From Armatimonadota bacterium (GTDB taxonomy: Bacteria > Sysuimicrobiota > Sysuimicrobiia > Sysuimicrobiales > Humicultoraceae): 22,059 nucleotides of DNA. The notes below the pieces were generated by a model, which saw only the letters and a list, made by a program, of their open reading frames with translations, searched no databases and was not told the DNA's origin. Position numbers and translations under genes: made by a program. This document shows positions 7,356 through 15,055 of the stretch, in pieces (within the stretch, counting starts at the first letter, position 1; each line of letters starts with the position of its first letter). The stretch is taken from NCBI GenBank assembly GCA_016198805.1, contig JACQHU010000102.1, positions 1 to 22,059 on the forward strand, given 5' to 3'.

Positions 7356-7367
7356 CGATTGTATAAT
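7339..7367 (+). promoter_or_regulatory. Predicted argC operon promoter
   Basis: A -35 TTGCAT (7339-7344), an exact 17-nt spacer and a perfect -10 TATAAT (7362-7367). Transcription should begin about 7 nt after the -10, at or next to the argC ATG at 7374. Both boxes lie within ARG-box-like palindromes. Confidence 0.85.
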
Positions 7368-7375
7368 CATTCTAT
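7358..7375 (+). promoter_or_regulatory. Predicted ARG box 2 over the argC -10
   Basis: TGTAT-AATC-ATTCT (7360-7373) has the same 5-4-5 layout as box 1 and 8 of 10 arm matches to the E. coli consensus. Its centre lies 20 bp from that of box 1, leaving 2 bp between the two 18-bp sites, close to the spacing of paired E. coli ARG boxes. It covers the -10 box and the start codon. It is less symmetric than box 1. Confidence 0.55.
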
Positions 7376-8411
7376 GTCCACACGCGTGAGCATCGTCGGC
7401 GCCTCTGGCTATGGCGGCGGAGAACTGGTGCGGCTCCTCTGCGGCCATCCGGAGGTCCAGCTCGTCCATCTGACCGCCGAGAGCCGCAAGGCGGAGGCCT
7501 ACGGCGAGGTCTTCCCCAACCTGCGGGGATTTGTCACGCACGTGACCGAGAAGGCCGACCTGCAGGTCATCGGTGCCGACTCGGATGTGGTGTTTTTCGC
7601 CCTGCCGAACGGCGTCCCGATGACCATGGCGCCCAAACTGGAGCCACGCGTCAAGATCATTGACCTGGGCGCCGACTTCCGGTTCATGGACCCCGCGACG
7701 TACAAGCAGTGGTACAAGGCCGACCATGCCTGCCCGGACCTGCTGGCCGAGGCCGTCTACGGTCAGCCGGAGCTGCACCGCGAGGCGATCAAGCGGGCGC
7801 GCATCGTCGGCAACCCCGGCTGCTACCCGACCGCGGCGCTGATCGCCATCGCCCCCTTCGTGCAGGCCGGCGTGGTGGAGCGCAACGGGATCATCGTGGA
7901 CGCCAAGTCCGGGGTCTCGGGCGCGGGACGAGGCGCGTCGCTGGGGACGCACTTCTCCGAGGTCAACGAGAATGTGAAGCCGTACAACGTCGCGGCGCAC
8001 CGGCACACGCCGGAGATCGAGCAGGAGGTCACGGCGCTGGCCGGCGGGCCCATGTCGGTGACCTTCACCCCGCACCTGATCCCGATGACGCGGGGGATCC
8101 TGGCCACCGTCTACATGCGGCTGGCACACTCGATGACCACGGCCGAGGCGGAAGGCCTCCTGCTGGAAGCCTACGCGAAGGAGCCCTTCGTCCGCGTGCT
8201 GCCGGGACGCCTGCCCGAGACCAAGGCCACGTACGGCTCCAACTATTGCGATGTGGCGGTTCGTGTGGATGCGCACGCGACGGTCGTGATCGTCATGGCG
8301 GCCATCGACAACCTGGTCAAGGGCGCCGCCGGGCAGGCGATCCAGAACATGAACCTGATGTGCGGCTTCCTGGAGGACGCAGGGCTCCGCGAGCCGCCGC
8401 TGTACCCGTAG
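7374..8411 (+). CDS. argC: N-acetyl-gamma-glutamyl-phosphate reductase
   Basis: A 345-residue NADPH-dependent enzyme reducing N-acetylglutamyl phosphate to the semialdehyde, third step of the acetylated ornithine pathway. The N-terminus SIVGASGYGGGELVRLL is the dinucleotide-binding loop. The catalytic cysteine is C150 in VGNPGCYPTA. KSGVSGAGRGAS, NVAAHRHTPEIEQE and TPHLIPMTRGILATVY are ArgC signatures. The ATG at 7374 was chosen because it matches the family N-terminus and the TATAAT at 7362-7367 leaves no room for a leader. There is no Shine-Dalgarno site, which also fits leaderless translation. A TTG at 7359 is in frame but lies inside the promoter. First gene of the arginine operon. Confidence 0.96.
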   Translation: MSTRVSIVGASGYGGGELVRLLCGHPEVQLVHLTAESRKAEAYGEVFPNLRGFVTHVTEKADLQVIGADSDVVFFALPNGVPMTMAPKLEPRVKIIDLGADFRFMDPATYKQWYKADHACPDLLAEAVYGQPELHREAIKRARIVGNPGCYPTAALIAIAPFVQAGVVERNGIIVDAKSGVSGAGRGASLGTHFSEVNENVKPYNVAAHRHTPEIEQEVTALAGGPMSVTFTPHLIPMTRGILATVYMRLAHSMTTAEAEGLLLEAYAKEPFVRVLPGRLPETKATYGSNYCDVAVRVDAHATVVIVMAAIDNLVKGAAGQAIQNMNLMCGFLEDAGLREPPLYP

Positions 8412-8432
8412 CCATCGGGCGCAGGCTGCGGT

Positions 8433-8444
8433 GGCGCATGCGCC
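8433..8444. repeat. Perfect 12-bp palindrome in the argC-argJ gap
   Basis: GGCGCATGCGCC is its own reverse complement and sits in the 81-nt gap between argC and argJ, the longest gap inside the operon. It could be a protein site or a small cruciform. Nothing in the sequence decides this, and it could be chance in GC-rich DNA. Confidence 0.4.
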
Positions 8445-8492
8445 GGAGAGCCATGATGGAGTCCACGAGCACGCCGTAACGGAGGCACGCTG

Positions 8493-9710
8493 ATGGCAAC
8501 CGTGCGACTGCAGGCGACGTCGATCGATGGGACGGTGACCACCCCGCGGGGCTTCCGCGCCGCGGGGGTTCACTGCGGGATCAAGGCCGACCGGCCCGAT
8601 CTGGCGCTGGTGGTCTCGGAGGGGGTGGCCTCGGCCGCCGGAACGTTCACGCAAAACAGGATGCGCTCCGCCCCGGTGATCCAGAGTGAGGCGAAGTTGC
8701 GCTCGGGCCGCGCCCAGGCGGTGCTGATCAACAGCGGCAACGCCAACGCGTGCACCGGGGTCCAGGGCTTTGCCGATGCGCAGGCCATGGCCGAATCAGC
8801 CGCGGCAGCCCTGCGGATCTCCGCGGACCTGGTCCTGGTGGCCAGCACCGGGGTCATCGGGCGCCCCCTGCCCGTGGACCGCCTCGCAGCCGGCATTCCC
8901 GCGGTGGTCGGCGCGCTTGGGAGCGACGGCATGGCGGCCGCGAAGGCGATCATGACGACCGATGCCTTCCCGAAGACCGCGGCGGCGCGGGTGGATCTGG
9001 GCGACGGGGTGGCGACCATCGGCGGCATGGCCAAAGGCGCAGGGATGATCCATCCCAACATGGCCACCATGATCGCGGTGATCACCACCGACGCCGCCGT
9101 TGAGCCGGCGCTGCTGCGGGGTGCGCTGCGGACGGCTGTCGCCCAGACCTTCAACTGCATCAGCGTGGACGGCGACACCAGCACCAGCGACAGCGTCTTC
9201 CTGCTGGCCAACGGCGCCGCTGGCTGCGCGCCCATCGCGTCCGAGGACGAGCGGTACGCGGCCTTCGTCGCCGGTCTCACCGATGTGGCCGGCCGACTGG
9301 CCCGGATGATCGTGCAGGACGGCGAGGGTACCACCCGGGTCATCGAGGTCGCGGTACGCGGGGCCCGCTCCGATGCCGACGCCCGGCTGGCCGGGCAGGC
9401 CGTGATGACCTCGCTCCTGGTCAAGACCGCCTTTCACGGCGCCGAACTGAACTGGGGACGGATCTCGGCGGCGCTGGGACGCAGCGGTGCGGACGTTGAC
9501 CCCGAGAAAGTCGCGATCGGGATCGGCGACGTCTGGGTGGTGCGCGACGGCGTCGGCCTGCCCGAGAACTACGCGAAGGCGGAGCCGCTGCTTCGGGCGT
9601 CCCAGGTCCGCGTGACCATTGGGCTCGGCCTGGGGACCGGCGTATTTACAGGCTGGACCTGCGACCTGGGCGAGACCTACGTCCGGATCAACAGCGGGTA
9701 CCTGACGTGA
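8493..9710 (+). CDS. argJ: Glutamate N-acetyltransferase / ornithine acetyltransferase (ArgJ)
   Basis: A 405-residue N-terminal-nucleophile enzyme that moves the acetyl group from N-acetylornithine to glutamate, recycling it. Bifunctional forms also use acetyl-CoA to make N-acetylglutamate. The self-cleavage site is visible in KGAGMIHPNMATM, between Ala191 and Thr192; Thr192 becomes the nucleophile of the beta chain. Other signatures are GTFTQNRMRSAPV, NSGNANACTG, STGVIG, DGDTSTSDS and AELNWGRI. The start has GGAGG 7 nt upstream. With ArgJ present and no argA or argE in the operon, the pathway here is the cyclic one. Whether it is bifunctional cannot be read from sequence alone. Confidence 0.96.
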   Translation: MATVRLQATSIDGTVTTPRGFRAAGVHCGIKADRPDLALVVSEGVASAAGTFTQNRMRSAPVIQSEAKLRSGRAQAVLINSGNANACTGVQGFADAQAMAESAAAALRISADLVLVASTGVIGRPLPVDRLAAGIPAVVGALGSDGMAAAKAIMTTDAFPKTAAARVDLGDGVATIGGMAKGAGMIHPNMATMIAVITTDAAVEPALLRGALRTAVAQTFNCISVDGDTSTSDSVFLLANGAAGCAPIASEDERYAAFVAGLTDVAGRLARMIVQDGEGTTRVIEVAVRGARSDADARLAGQAVMTSLLVKTAFHGAELNWGRISAALGRSGADVDPEKVAIGIGDVWVVRDGVGLPENYAKAEPLLRASQVRVTIGLGLGTGVFTGWTCDLGETYVRINSGYLT

Positions 9711-10585
9711 TCACCCCGTCGTCCATCGACCTGGCGACCGAGGCGCGCCTGATCGCCGCCGGCGTGCGCTACGCGGCCGCCTGGCGTGGCAAGACGGTGG
9801 TGATCAAATACGGCGGCAGCGTGCTGGATGCCGGCGCCGCCGGCACCGTGGTCGAGGACCTGGTGCTGCTCAAGGGCGCCGGGGTCAACCCGGTGCTGGT
9901 GCACGGCGGCGGGCCGGAGATCACGCGCATGCTCGATCGCGTTGGGAAGGAGACCCGCTTCATCGGGGGCCTGCGCGTGACCGACGAAGAGACGATGGAG
10001 ATCGTGGAGATGGTGCTGGCCGGAAGAGCCAACAAGGGGCTGGTCACCATGATCGGCGCCGCCGGCGGCAGCGGGGTGGGCCTGTCGGGCAAGGACGCCG
10101 GGCTCCTGCGGGCGCGGCGGCTGCAGGGCCCGGTTGACCTCGGGCTGGTCGGCGAGGTGGTGGAGATCCGCGCGGATATCGTCAAGATCATCAGCGATGC
10201 CGGACACGTGCCGGTCATCGCGTCGATCGGCCTGGGCGAGGCCGGAGAGAGCCTGAACCTCAACGCCGACCACGCCGCCGGCGCGCTGGCGGCGGCGATG
10301 GGGGCCAGCAAACTCATCATCCTGACCGATGTCCCGGGCGTCATGCGGGCAGTCGACGGCGCTGCGAGGCTGGTCTCGAGCCTGACCGTGGACGAGGCGC
10401 AGCGGCTGATCGCCGATGGCACGATCTCGCGCGGCATGATTCCGAAGGTGGAGGCGTGCCTGATGGCCCTGGCCCGCGGGGTGCCCAGCGCGCACATCAT
10501 CGGCACGGAGGCGCCGCACGCGCTGCTGCTGGAACTCTTCACCGAGGAAGGGATCGGCACGATGATCACCGGGGGTGTGAGATGA
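9707..10585 (+). CDS. argB: Acetylglutamate kinase
   Basis: A 292-residue amino acid kinase that phosphorylates N-acetylglutamate. The ATP-site Lys34 lies in VVIKYGGSVL. The substrate loop LVHGGGPEI follows, then RFIGGLRVTDEETMEIVEMVLAG, KDAGLL, LNLNADHAAGALAAAMGASKLIILTDVPGV, and the C-terminal GMIPKVEACLMALARGV, all diagnostic. The N-terminal extension of about 25 residues before the kinase fold is common in arginine-inhibited, hexameric members, so feedback inhibition is plausible but not shown. The GTG start overlaps the argJ stop by 3 bases (GTGA), and the stop overlaps argD by ATGA, so the three genes are translationally coupled. Confidence 0.96.
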   Translation: MITPSSIDLATEARLIAAGVRYAAAWRGKTVVIKYGGSVLDAGAAGTVVEDLVLLKGAGVNPVLVHGGGPEITRMLDRVGKETRFIGGLRVTDEETMEIVEMVLAGRANKGLVTMIGAAGGSGVGLSGKDAGLLRARRLQGPVDLGLVGEVVEIRADIVKIISDAGHVPVIASIGLGEAGESLNLNADHAAGALAAAMGASKLIILTDVPGVMRAVDGAARLVSSLTVDEAQRLIADGTISRGMIPKVEACLMALARGVPSAHIIGTEAPHALLLELFTEEGIGTMITGGVR

Positions 10586-11802
10586 CGACGGACGACGTGA
10601 TCGCCGCAACCCGCCAGTATCTGCTGCCGACCTACCGGCGGGCACCGGTCGCCTTCTCACACGGCCAGGGCGTCTGGCTGTACGATCTGGAGGGGCGCCG
10701 GTATCTCGACTTCATCGGCGGGATCGCCGTCAGCGCCCTGGGCCACGCGCACCCGGCGCTGGTGGCTGCCATCCAGACCCAGGCGGCGAAGATGCTGCAC
10801 GTCTCCAACCTCTTTCACATTGCCGAGCAGGCGGAACTGGGGCAGTGGCTGGTGGACCACTCGGCCTTCGACCGGGTCTTCTTCTGCAACAGTGGGGCCG
10901 AGGCCAACGAGGCCGCCATCAAGCTCGCCCGCAAGTGGGGCCGGCGCGACGGGCGCGACCGGTTTGAGATCATCGTCGCGGACCACTCGTTCCACGGCCG
11001 GACCATGGGGACGCTGGCGGCCACCATGCAGCCCAAGTACCAGCAGCCCTTTGTCCCGCTGACGCCGGGGTTCGTCTCGGTGCCGTTCAACGACCTGGAC
11101 GCCATCCCCGCGGCGACCACCGACCGGACCGTCGCGGTGATGCTGGAGCCGATCCAGGGCGAGAGCGGGATCCGCCCGGCGCACCCCGAGTACCTGAAGA
11201 GCGTCCGCGAGTGGTGCGACGCGCGAGACCTGCTGCTGATCGTCGATGAGGTCCAGACCGGGATGGGCCGCACCGGCACGCTGTTCGCCTACGAGCAGTA
11301 CGGCGTCACCCCTGATGTCATGACGCTGGCCAAGGGCCTGGGAGGCGGGGTGCCCATCGGGGCCCTGCTGGTCACCGAGCGGGCCGCGGCATTGGGTGCG
11401 GGCGATCACGGCAGCACCTTCGGCGGAAATCCCCTGGCCTGCGCGGCGGCCCTGGCGGTGGCGAGGACCATCGTCCAGGAGCGCCTGCCCGAGCACGCCG
11501 CGGCTATGGGCGCGCATCTGGCCGCCGGCCTGCAGGCGCTGGTGGACCGCGGCCTGGCGAAAGAGGTGCGCGGCCGCGGGCTGCTGCTCGCCCTGGAACT
11601 CCACGGCGAAGCGGCCCCGGTGATCGACGCCTGCCGGCAGGAAGGACTGCTGGTCAACGCCGTGCAGCCCAACGCGCTGCGCTTCGCGCCGCCGCTGATC
11701 GTGCAGCCGGCCGAGATCGAGCAGGCGCTGGCCATCCTGGGCCGGGTGCTGGCAGCGGCCGCATCCAAACCCGCAGTGGGCGGGGCCGTTCCGGCGCGCT
11801 AG
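10582..11802 (+). CDS. argD: Acetylornithine aminotransferase
   Basis: A 406-residue class III PLP aminotransferase making N-acetylornithine from the semialdehyde and glutamate. Visible motifs are YLDFIGGIAVSALGHAHP, FFCNSGAEANEAAIKLARKW, DHSFHGRTMGTLAAT, MLEPIQGESG, LLIVDEVQTGMGRTGTLFAYE and the PLP lysine K251 in TLAKGLGGGVPIGALL. HGSTFGGNPLACAAALAV closes the active site. Members of this family can overlap in activity with succinylornithine or N-succinyl-diaminopimelate transaminases; the operon context decides for ArgD. The ATG overlaps the argB stop in ATGA. Confidence 0.95.
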   Translation: MTTDDVIAATRQYLLPTYRRAPVAFSHGQGVWLYDLEGRRYLDFIGGIAVSALGHAHPALVAAIQTQAAKMLHVSNLFHIAEQAELGQWLVDHSAFDRVFFCNSGAEANEAAIKLARKWGRRDGRDRFEIIVADHSFHGRTMGTLAATMQPKYQQPFVPLTPGFVSVPFNDLDAIPAATTDRTVAVMLEPIQGESGIRPAHPEYLKSVREWCDARDLLLIVDEVQTGMGRTGTLFAYEQYGVTPDVMTLAKGLGGGVPIGALLVTERAAALGAGDHGSTFGGNPLACAAALAVARTIVQERLPEHAAAMGAHLAAGLQALVDRGLAKEVRGRGLLLALELHGEAAPVIDACRQEGLLVNAVQPNALRFAPPLIVQPAEIEQALAILGRVLAAAASKPAVGGAVPAR

Positions 11803-11853
11803 AACGAAGACGTGGCGGCTCGCGCCAGCGCGGGCCCGGAGAGGAGCACAGCG

Positions 11854-13083
11854 ATGACGGTCAAGAAGGTGGCGTTGGCCTATTCCGGCGGCCTGGACAC
11901 GTCGGTGGCGATCCCCTGGCTGCGCGAGACGTATGGCTGCGAGGTGATCGCGGTCATCGCCGACGTGGGACAGGGCGAGGACCTGGATGCCGTCCGCAAG
12001 AAGGCGACGGCGAGCGGCGCGCCGTCGGCGCACGTCGTGGATGTCCGGCGGGCGTTTGTCACCGACTACATCGTGCCGATGGTCCAGGCCGGTGCGGTCT
12101 ATGAGGGGCGGTACCTGCTGGGCACCTCGCTGGCGCGGCCGTTGATCGCCAGGACCCAGGTGGAAGTGGCCCTGGCCGAAGGATGCGACGCGCTGGCGCA
12201 CGGCTGCACCGGCAAGGGCAACGACCAGGTGCGGTTCGAACTGGCCTACCAGGCGCTGGCGCCGCACCTGAAGGTGATCGCGCCCTGGCGGTCCTGGCAC
12301 ATCCGGGGCCGGGAGCAGGCCATCGAGTACGCGCAGCTCCACGGGGTGCCCGTGCCCGCCTCCAGGGCGAAACCGTACAGCGTCGACAAGAACCTGTGGC
12401 ACTGCAGCAGCGAGGCCGGCATCCTGGAAGACATCTGGACGGAACCGCCGGACGACCTCTATCAATACACCGCGGATCCACGCACGGCGCCCGATGAGCC
12501 CGAGTACCTGGAGATCGACTACGAGGAGGGCCGCCCGGTCGGCCTCAACGGCGAGCGGTTGGATCCCCTGGGGCTGATGGAACGGCTGAACGCAATCGGC
12601 GGGAAGCACGGCGTCGGCCGCATGGATATGGTGGAGAATCGCCTGGTCGGCATGAAGACCCGCGGCGTCTACGAGACGCCGGGCGGCACCGTGCTGGTGA
12701 CAGCCCACCGTGACCTGGAGGCCATCACCATCGAACGCGAGTGCGCCCACTACAAGATGCTGATCGGGCCGCGGTACGCGGAGCTCGTCTACTACGGGCA
12801 ATGGTTCTCGCCGCTCCGGCAGGCCTTCGACGCCTTCGTCGCCTCCACGCAACGCACGGTGACCGGGACGGTCCGCGTCCGCCTGTACAAGGGCAGCGTC
12901 ATGGCGGTCGGCCGGCGCTCGCCGAACTCGCTGTACAATGCGGAACTGGCGACGTTCAGCGACGATTCGGTCTACGACCAGCGCGAGGCCGCGGGCTTCA
13001 TCACCCTGTGGGGGCTGCCCACCAGAATCTTCGCGCAGACGAACCCTCACCTCATCCGGTTCCTGCATGAGCGAGTCCGCTAA
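11854..13083 (+). CDS. argG: Argininosuccinate synthase
   Basis: A 409-residue ATP-dependent ligase joining citrulline and aspartate. The N-type ATP pyrophosphatase loop AYSGGLDTS lies at residues 9-17. YEGRYLLGTSLARPLIA, HGCTGKGNDQVRFE, YSVDKNLWHCSSEAG and GGKHGVGRMDMVENRLVGMKTRGVYETPGGTVL are family signatures. The start has AGGAG 7 nt upstream, and a 51-nt gap separates it from argD. This gap is where argF might be expected in argCJBDF-type operons, but no such gene is present. The end overlaps argH by 17 nt. Confidence 0.97.
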   Translation: MTVKKVALAYSGGLDTSVAIPWLRETYGCEVIAVIADVGQGEDLDAVRKKATASGAPSAHVVDVRRAFVTDYIVPMVQAGAVYEGRYLLGTSLARPLIARTQVEVALAEGCDALAHGCTGKGNDQVRFELAYQALAPHLKVIAPWRSWHIRGREQAIEYAQLHGVPVPASRAKPYSVDKNLWHCSSEAGILEDIWTEPPDDLYQYTADPRTAPDEPEYLEIDYEEGRPVGLNGERLDPLGLMERLNAIGGKHGVGRMDMVENRLVGMKTRGVYETPGGTVLVTAHRDLEAITIERECAHYKMLIGPRYAELVYYGQWFSPLRQAFDAFVASTQRTVTGTVRVRLYKGSVMAVGRRSPNSLYNAELATFSDDSVYDQREAAGFITLWGLPTRIFAQTNPHLIRFLHERVR

Positions 13084-14545
13084 ACCGGCCACGCCGTACC
13101 GCATGTGGGGCGGCCGGTTCGTCGCCCCCCCCGACCCGCGGGCGACGGCGCTGCTGGCGTCGCTGCCGGTCGACCGGACCCTGCTGCGGTGGGACCTGCT
13201 GGGGAGCCTGGCGCACATCACGGTGCTGGGCGAAGCCGGCATCGTCCCGGCCGGGGCATGGGCCGACCTCTCTCGGGGTCTGGTCCAGATGCTGAAGGAA
13301 GCCGACGCAGGCGGGCTGGTCCCCTCCGACGGCTACGAGGACATTCACTCGTTTATCGAGGCCACCCTGACCTCCCGGCTGGGTCAGGCGGCAGGATGGC
13401 TCCACACGGGGCGCAGCCGGAACGACCAGGTCGTCACCGCGTTCCGCCTGGCGCTGAAAGACCGCATCCGGCGCGTGGTCGAGAAGATCACCGATCTGCA
13501 GCAGACCCTCCTGGCGCGGGCTCGCCAGGTCACCGACGTGGCGCTGCCCGGGTACACGCATCTCCAGCGGGCGCAGCCTGTGCTGCTGGCCCACCACTGG
13601 CTGGCCTACTTCTGGATGCTCCACCGGGACGGCGCCCGCCTGCGCGACGCCTTCAGGCGTGTCGATGTGCTCCCGCTGGGCTCAGGGGCCATCGCTGGCT
13701 CGGGGTTCCCCGTGGACCGTCGGCGGCAGGCCACGCTGCTTGGGTTCGGCCAGATCAGCGAGAACAGCATCGACGCCACCGGGGATCGCGACTTCGTCTT
13801 CGAGGTCGTCTCCGCGATCGAGGGCCTGTTGCTGCATCTCTCGCGCTGGGCCGAGGAGATGGTGCTCTGGAGCACGCGGGAGTTTGGGTTTATCAGCCTG
13901 CCCCAGACCCTGATGACCGGCAGCAGCCTGATGCCGCAGAAGCAGAACCCGGACCTGCTCGAGCTCGTCCGCGCCCAGGCCGGCGTGGGCCTGGGGCCGC
14001 TCGTCACGCTGGCGGGAGTCCTCAAGGGCCTGCCGGCCGGATACAGCCGCGATCTCCAGGAAGACAAGGCGGCCGCGGCCACGGCCTTTCGGGCCGCCGA
14101 GTTCGCCGTGGACGCGATGATGCTCGTTACCGGCGGGCTCATCGTGCACGCCGACCGCATGGCGGCCGCCCTGCATGGCGGGTTTCTCACCGCGACCGAA
14201 GTCGCCGACTACCTGGTCAGGCGGGGAGTTCCCTTCAGGGAGGCCCACCGGCTGGCCGGGCGGGTCGTCCTGGCCGCCGAGGAGGCCGGGTGCGAGCTGT
14301 GGGAGCTTCCGCTGGAAACGTACCGGAAGATCTCCGCGCAGTTCGAGACGGATGTGCTCCAGGCGGTCACGCCGCAAGGCGCCATCGCGGCAAAGGATGT
14401 GCCCGGCGGCACGGCGCCGGGCCGCGTCGCCGCCGCGCTGGAAGCGGCAGCGACGGCGCTCATCGTGCAGCAGGCCTGGCTCGACCAGGTGACCTCAGAC
14501 CAGGCGGCCGCCGAGGCCCGGCTGCTCGCCGCCGTTCCAGGGTAG
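13067..14545 (+). CDS. argH: Argininosuccinate lyase
   Basis: A 492-residue fumarase/aspartase-superfamily enzyme splitting argininosuccinate into arginine and fumarate. It begins YRMWGGRF, the usual ArgH start. The conserved stretches are EDIHSFIEATL, HTGRSRNDQV, GYTHLQRAQPV with the catalytic histidine, and the signature GSSLMPQKQNPD (residues 285-296) with the catalytic serine loop. The length is somewhat above the usual ~460. The residue after the signature lysine is Gln where Lys is more common. The start lies inside argG, so it is probably read by coupled re-initiation. Confidence 0.95.
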   Translation: MSESAKPATPYRMWGGRFVAPPDPRATALLASLPVDRTLLRWDLLGSLAHITVLGEAGIVPAGAWADLSRGLVQMLKEADAGGLVPSDGYEDIHSFIEATLTSRLGQAAGWLHTGRSRNDQVVTAFRLALKDRIRRVVEKITDLQQTLLARARQVTDVALPGYTHLQRAQPVLLAHHWLAYFWMLHRDGARLRDAFRRVDVLPLGSGAIAGSGFPVDRRRQATLLGFGQISENSIDATGDRDFVFEVVSAIEGLLLHLSRWAEEMVLWSTREFGFISLPQTLMTGSSLMPQKQNPDLLELVRAQAGVGLGPLVTLAGVLKGLPAGYSRDLQEDKAAAATAFRAAEFAVDAMMLVTGGLIVHADRMAAALHGGFLTATEVADYLVRRGVPFREAHRLAGRVVLAAEEAGCELWELPLETYRKISAQFETDVLQAVTPQGAIAAKDVPGGTAPGRVAAALEAAATALIVQQAWLDQVTSDQAAAEARLLAAVPG

Positions 14546-14558
14546 GGGAGATCCAGCG

Positions 14559-15011
14559 GTGCGTTCCCGGGACCGCCGCGTCCTGGACATCATCGCCAGG
14601 CGCCCGATCACCACCCAGGCCGAACTGGTTGCCGCCCTCAGGAGCGCCGGGATCAGGGTCACCCAGGCGACCGTCTCACGCGACATCAAGCGCCTGGGCC
14701 TGGTCAAGGTGCCGACGGGCGACGGAGCGTACCGGTACCGGGCTTCCGAAGTTCCCCGTCCATCCCGGGCCGAGATCGAGGCGATGCTCCGACGGGCCGT
14801 GCGCGACTACGTCGTCGACACTGATGAGGGGGCCGGGCTGGTCGTCGTCAAGACCTCCATGGGGAGCGCGGGGGTGGTGGCGGAGGCCATCGACGAGGCC
14901 AGCTGGCCCGAGGTGGTCGGCACCGTGGCCGGGGACAACACCATCATCGTTGTCCCGAGGCGGCCCGGCGACCGGGCTGTCATCCTGAGCCGCCTGAGGG
15001 GAATGACCTAG
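14559..15011 (+). CDS. argR: Arginine repressor ArgR
   Basis: A 150-residue arginine-sensing transcription regulator that acts as a hexamer on ARG boxes. The N-terminal winged helix is clear (ITTQAELVAALRSAGIRVTQATVSRDIKRLGLVKV). The C-terminal oligomerization and ligand domain ends with SWPEVVGTVAGDNTIIVV. This last motif normally reads GT(I/V)AGDDT; here the second aspartate is Asn127, with Asp126 kept. Both belong to the arginine-binding region, so ligand affinity or choice may differ. The GTG start has GGGGAG 8 nt upstream, and the gene follows argH by 13 nt. As the last gene of the operon it should control itself through the ARG boxes at 7338-7375. Confidence 0.95.
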   Translation: MRSRDRRVLDIIARRPITTQAELVAALRSAGIRVTQATVSRDIKRLGLVKVPTGDGAYRYRASEVPRPSRAEIEAMLRRAVRDYVVDTDEGAGLVVVKTSMGSAGVVAEAIDEASWPEVVGTVAGDNTIIVVPRRPGDRAVILSRLRGMT

Positions 15012-15055
15012 GAGGGGCGGAGGAGGGTCCTCTCCGACCTCGAAAGGGCTTTCGG

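Noticed and set aside
8439..8480. A 13-codon open frame between argC and argJ that could be a leader peptide
   Set aside because: It has no ribosome-binding site, no arginine run that would suggest attenuation beyond three Arg codons, and no terminator or antiterminator pair after it.
10657..13242. An 861-codon open frame on the minus strand opposite argD, argG and argH
   Set aside because: It is antisense to three well-recognised genes, has a low-complexity His/Arg/Gln/Asp-rich composition typical of high-GC shadow frames, and matches no family I know.
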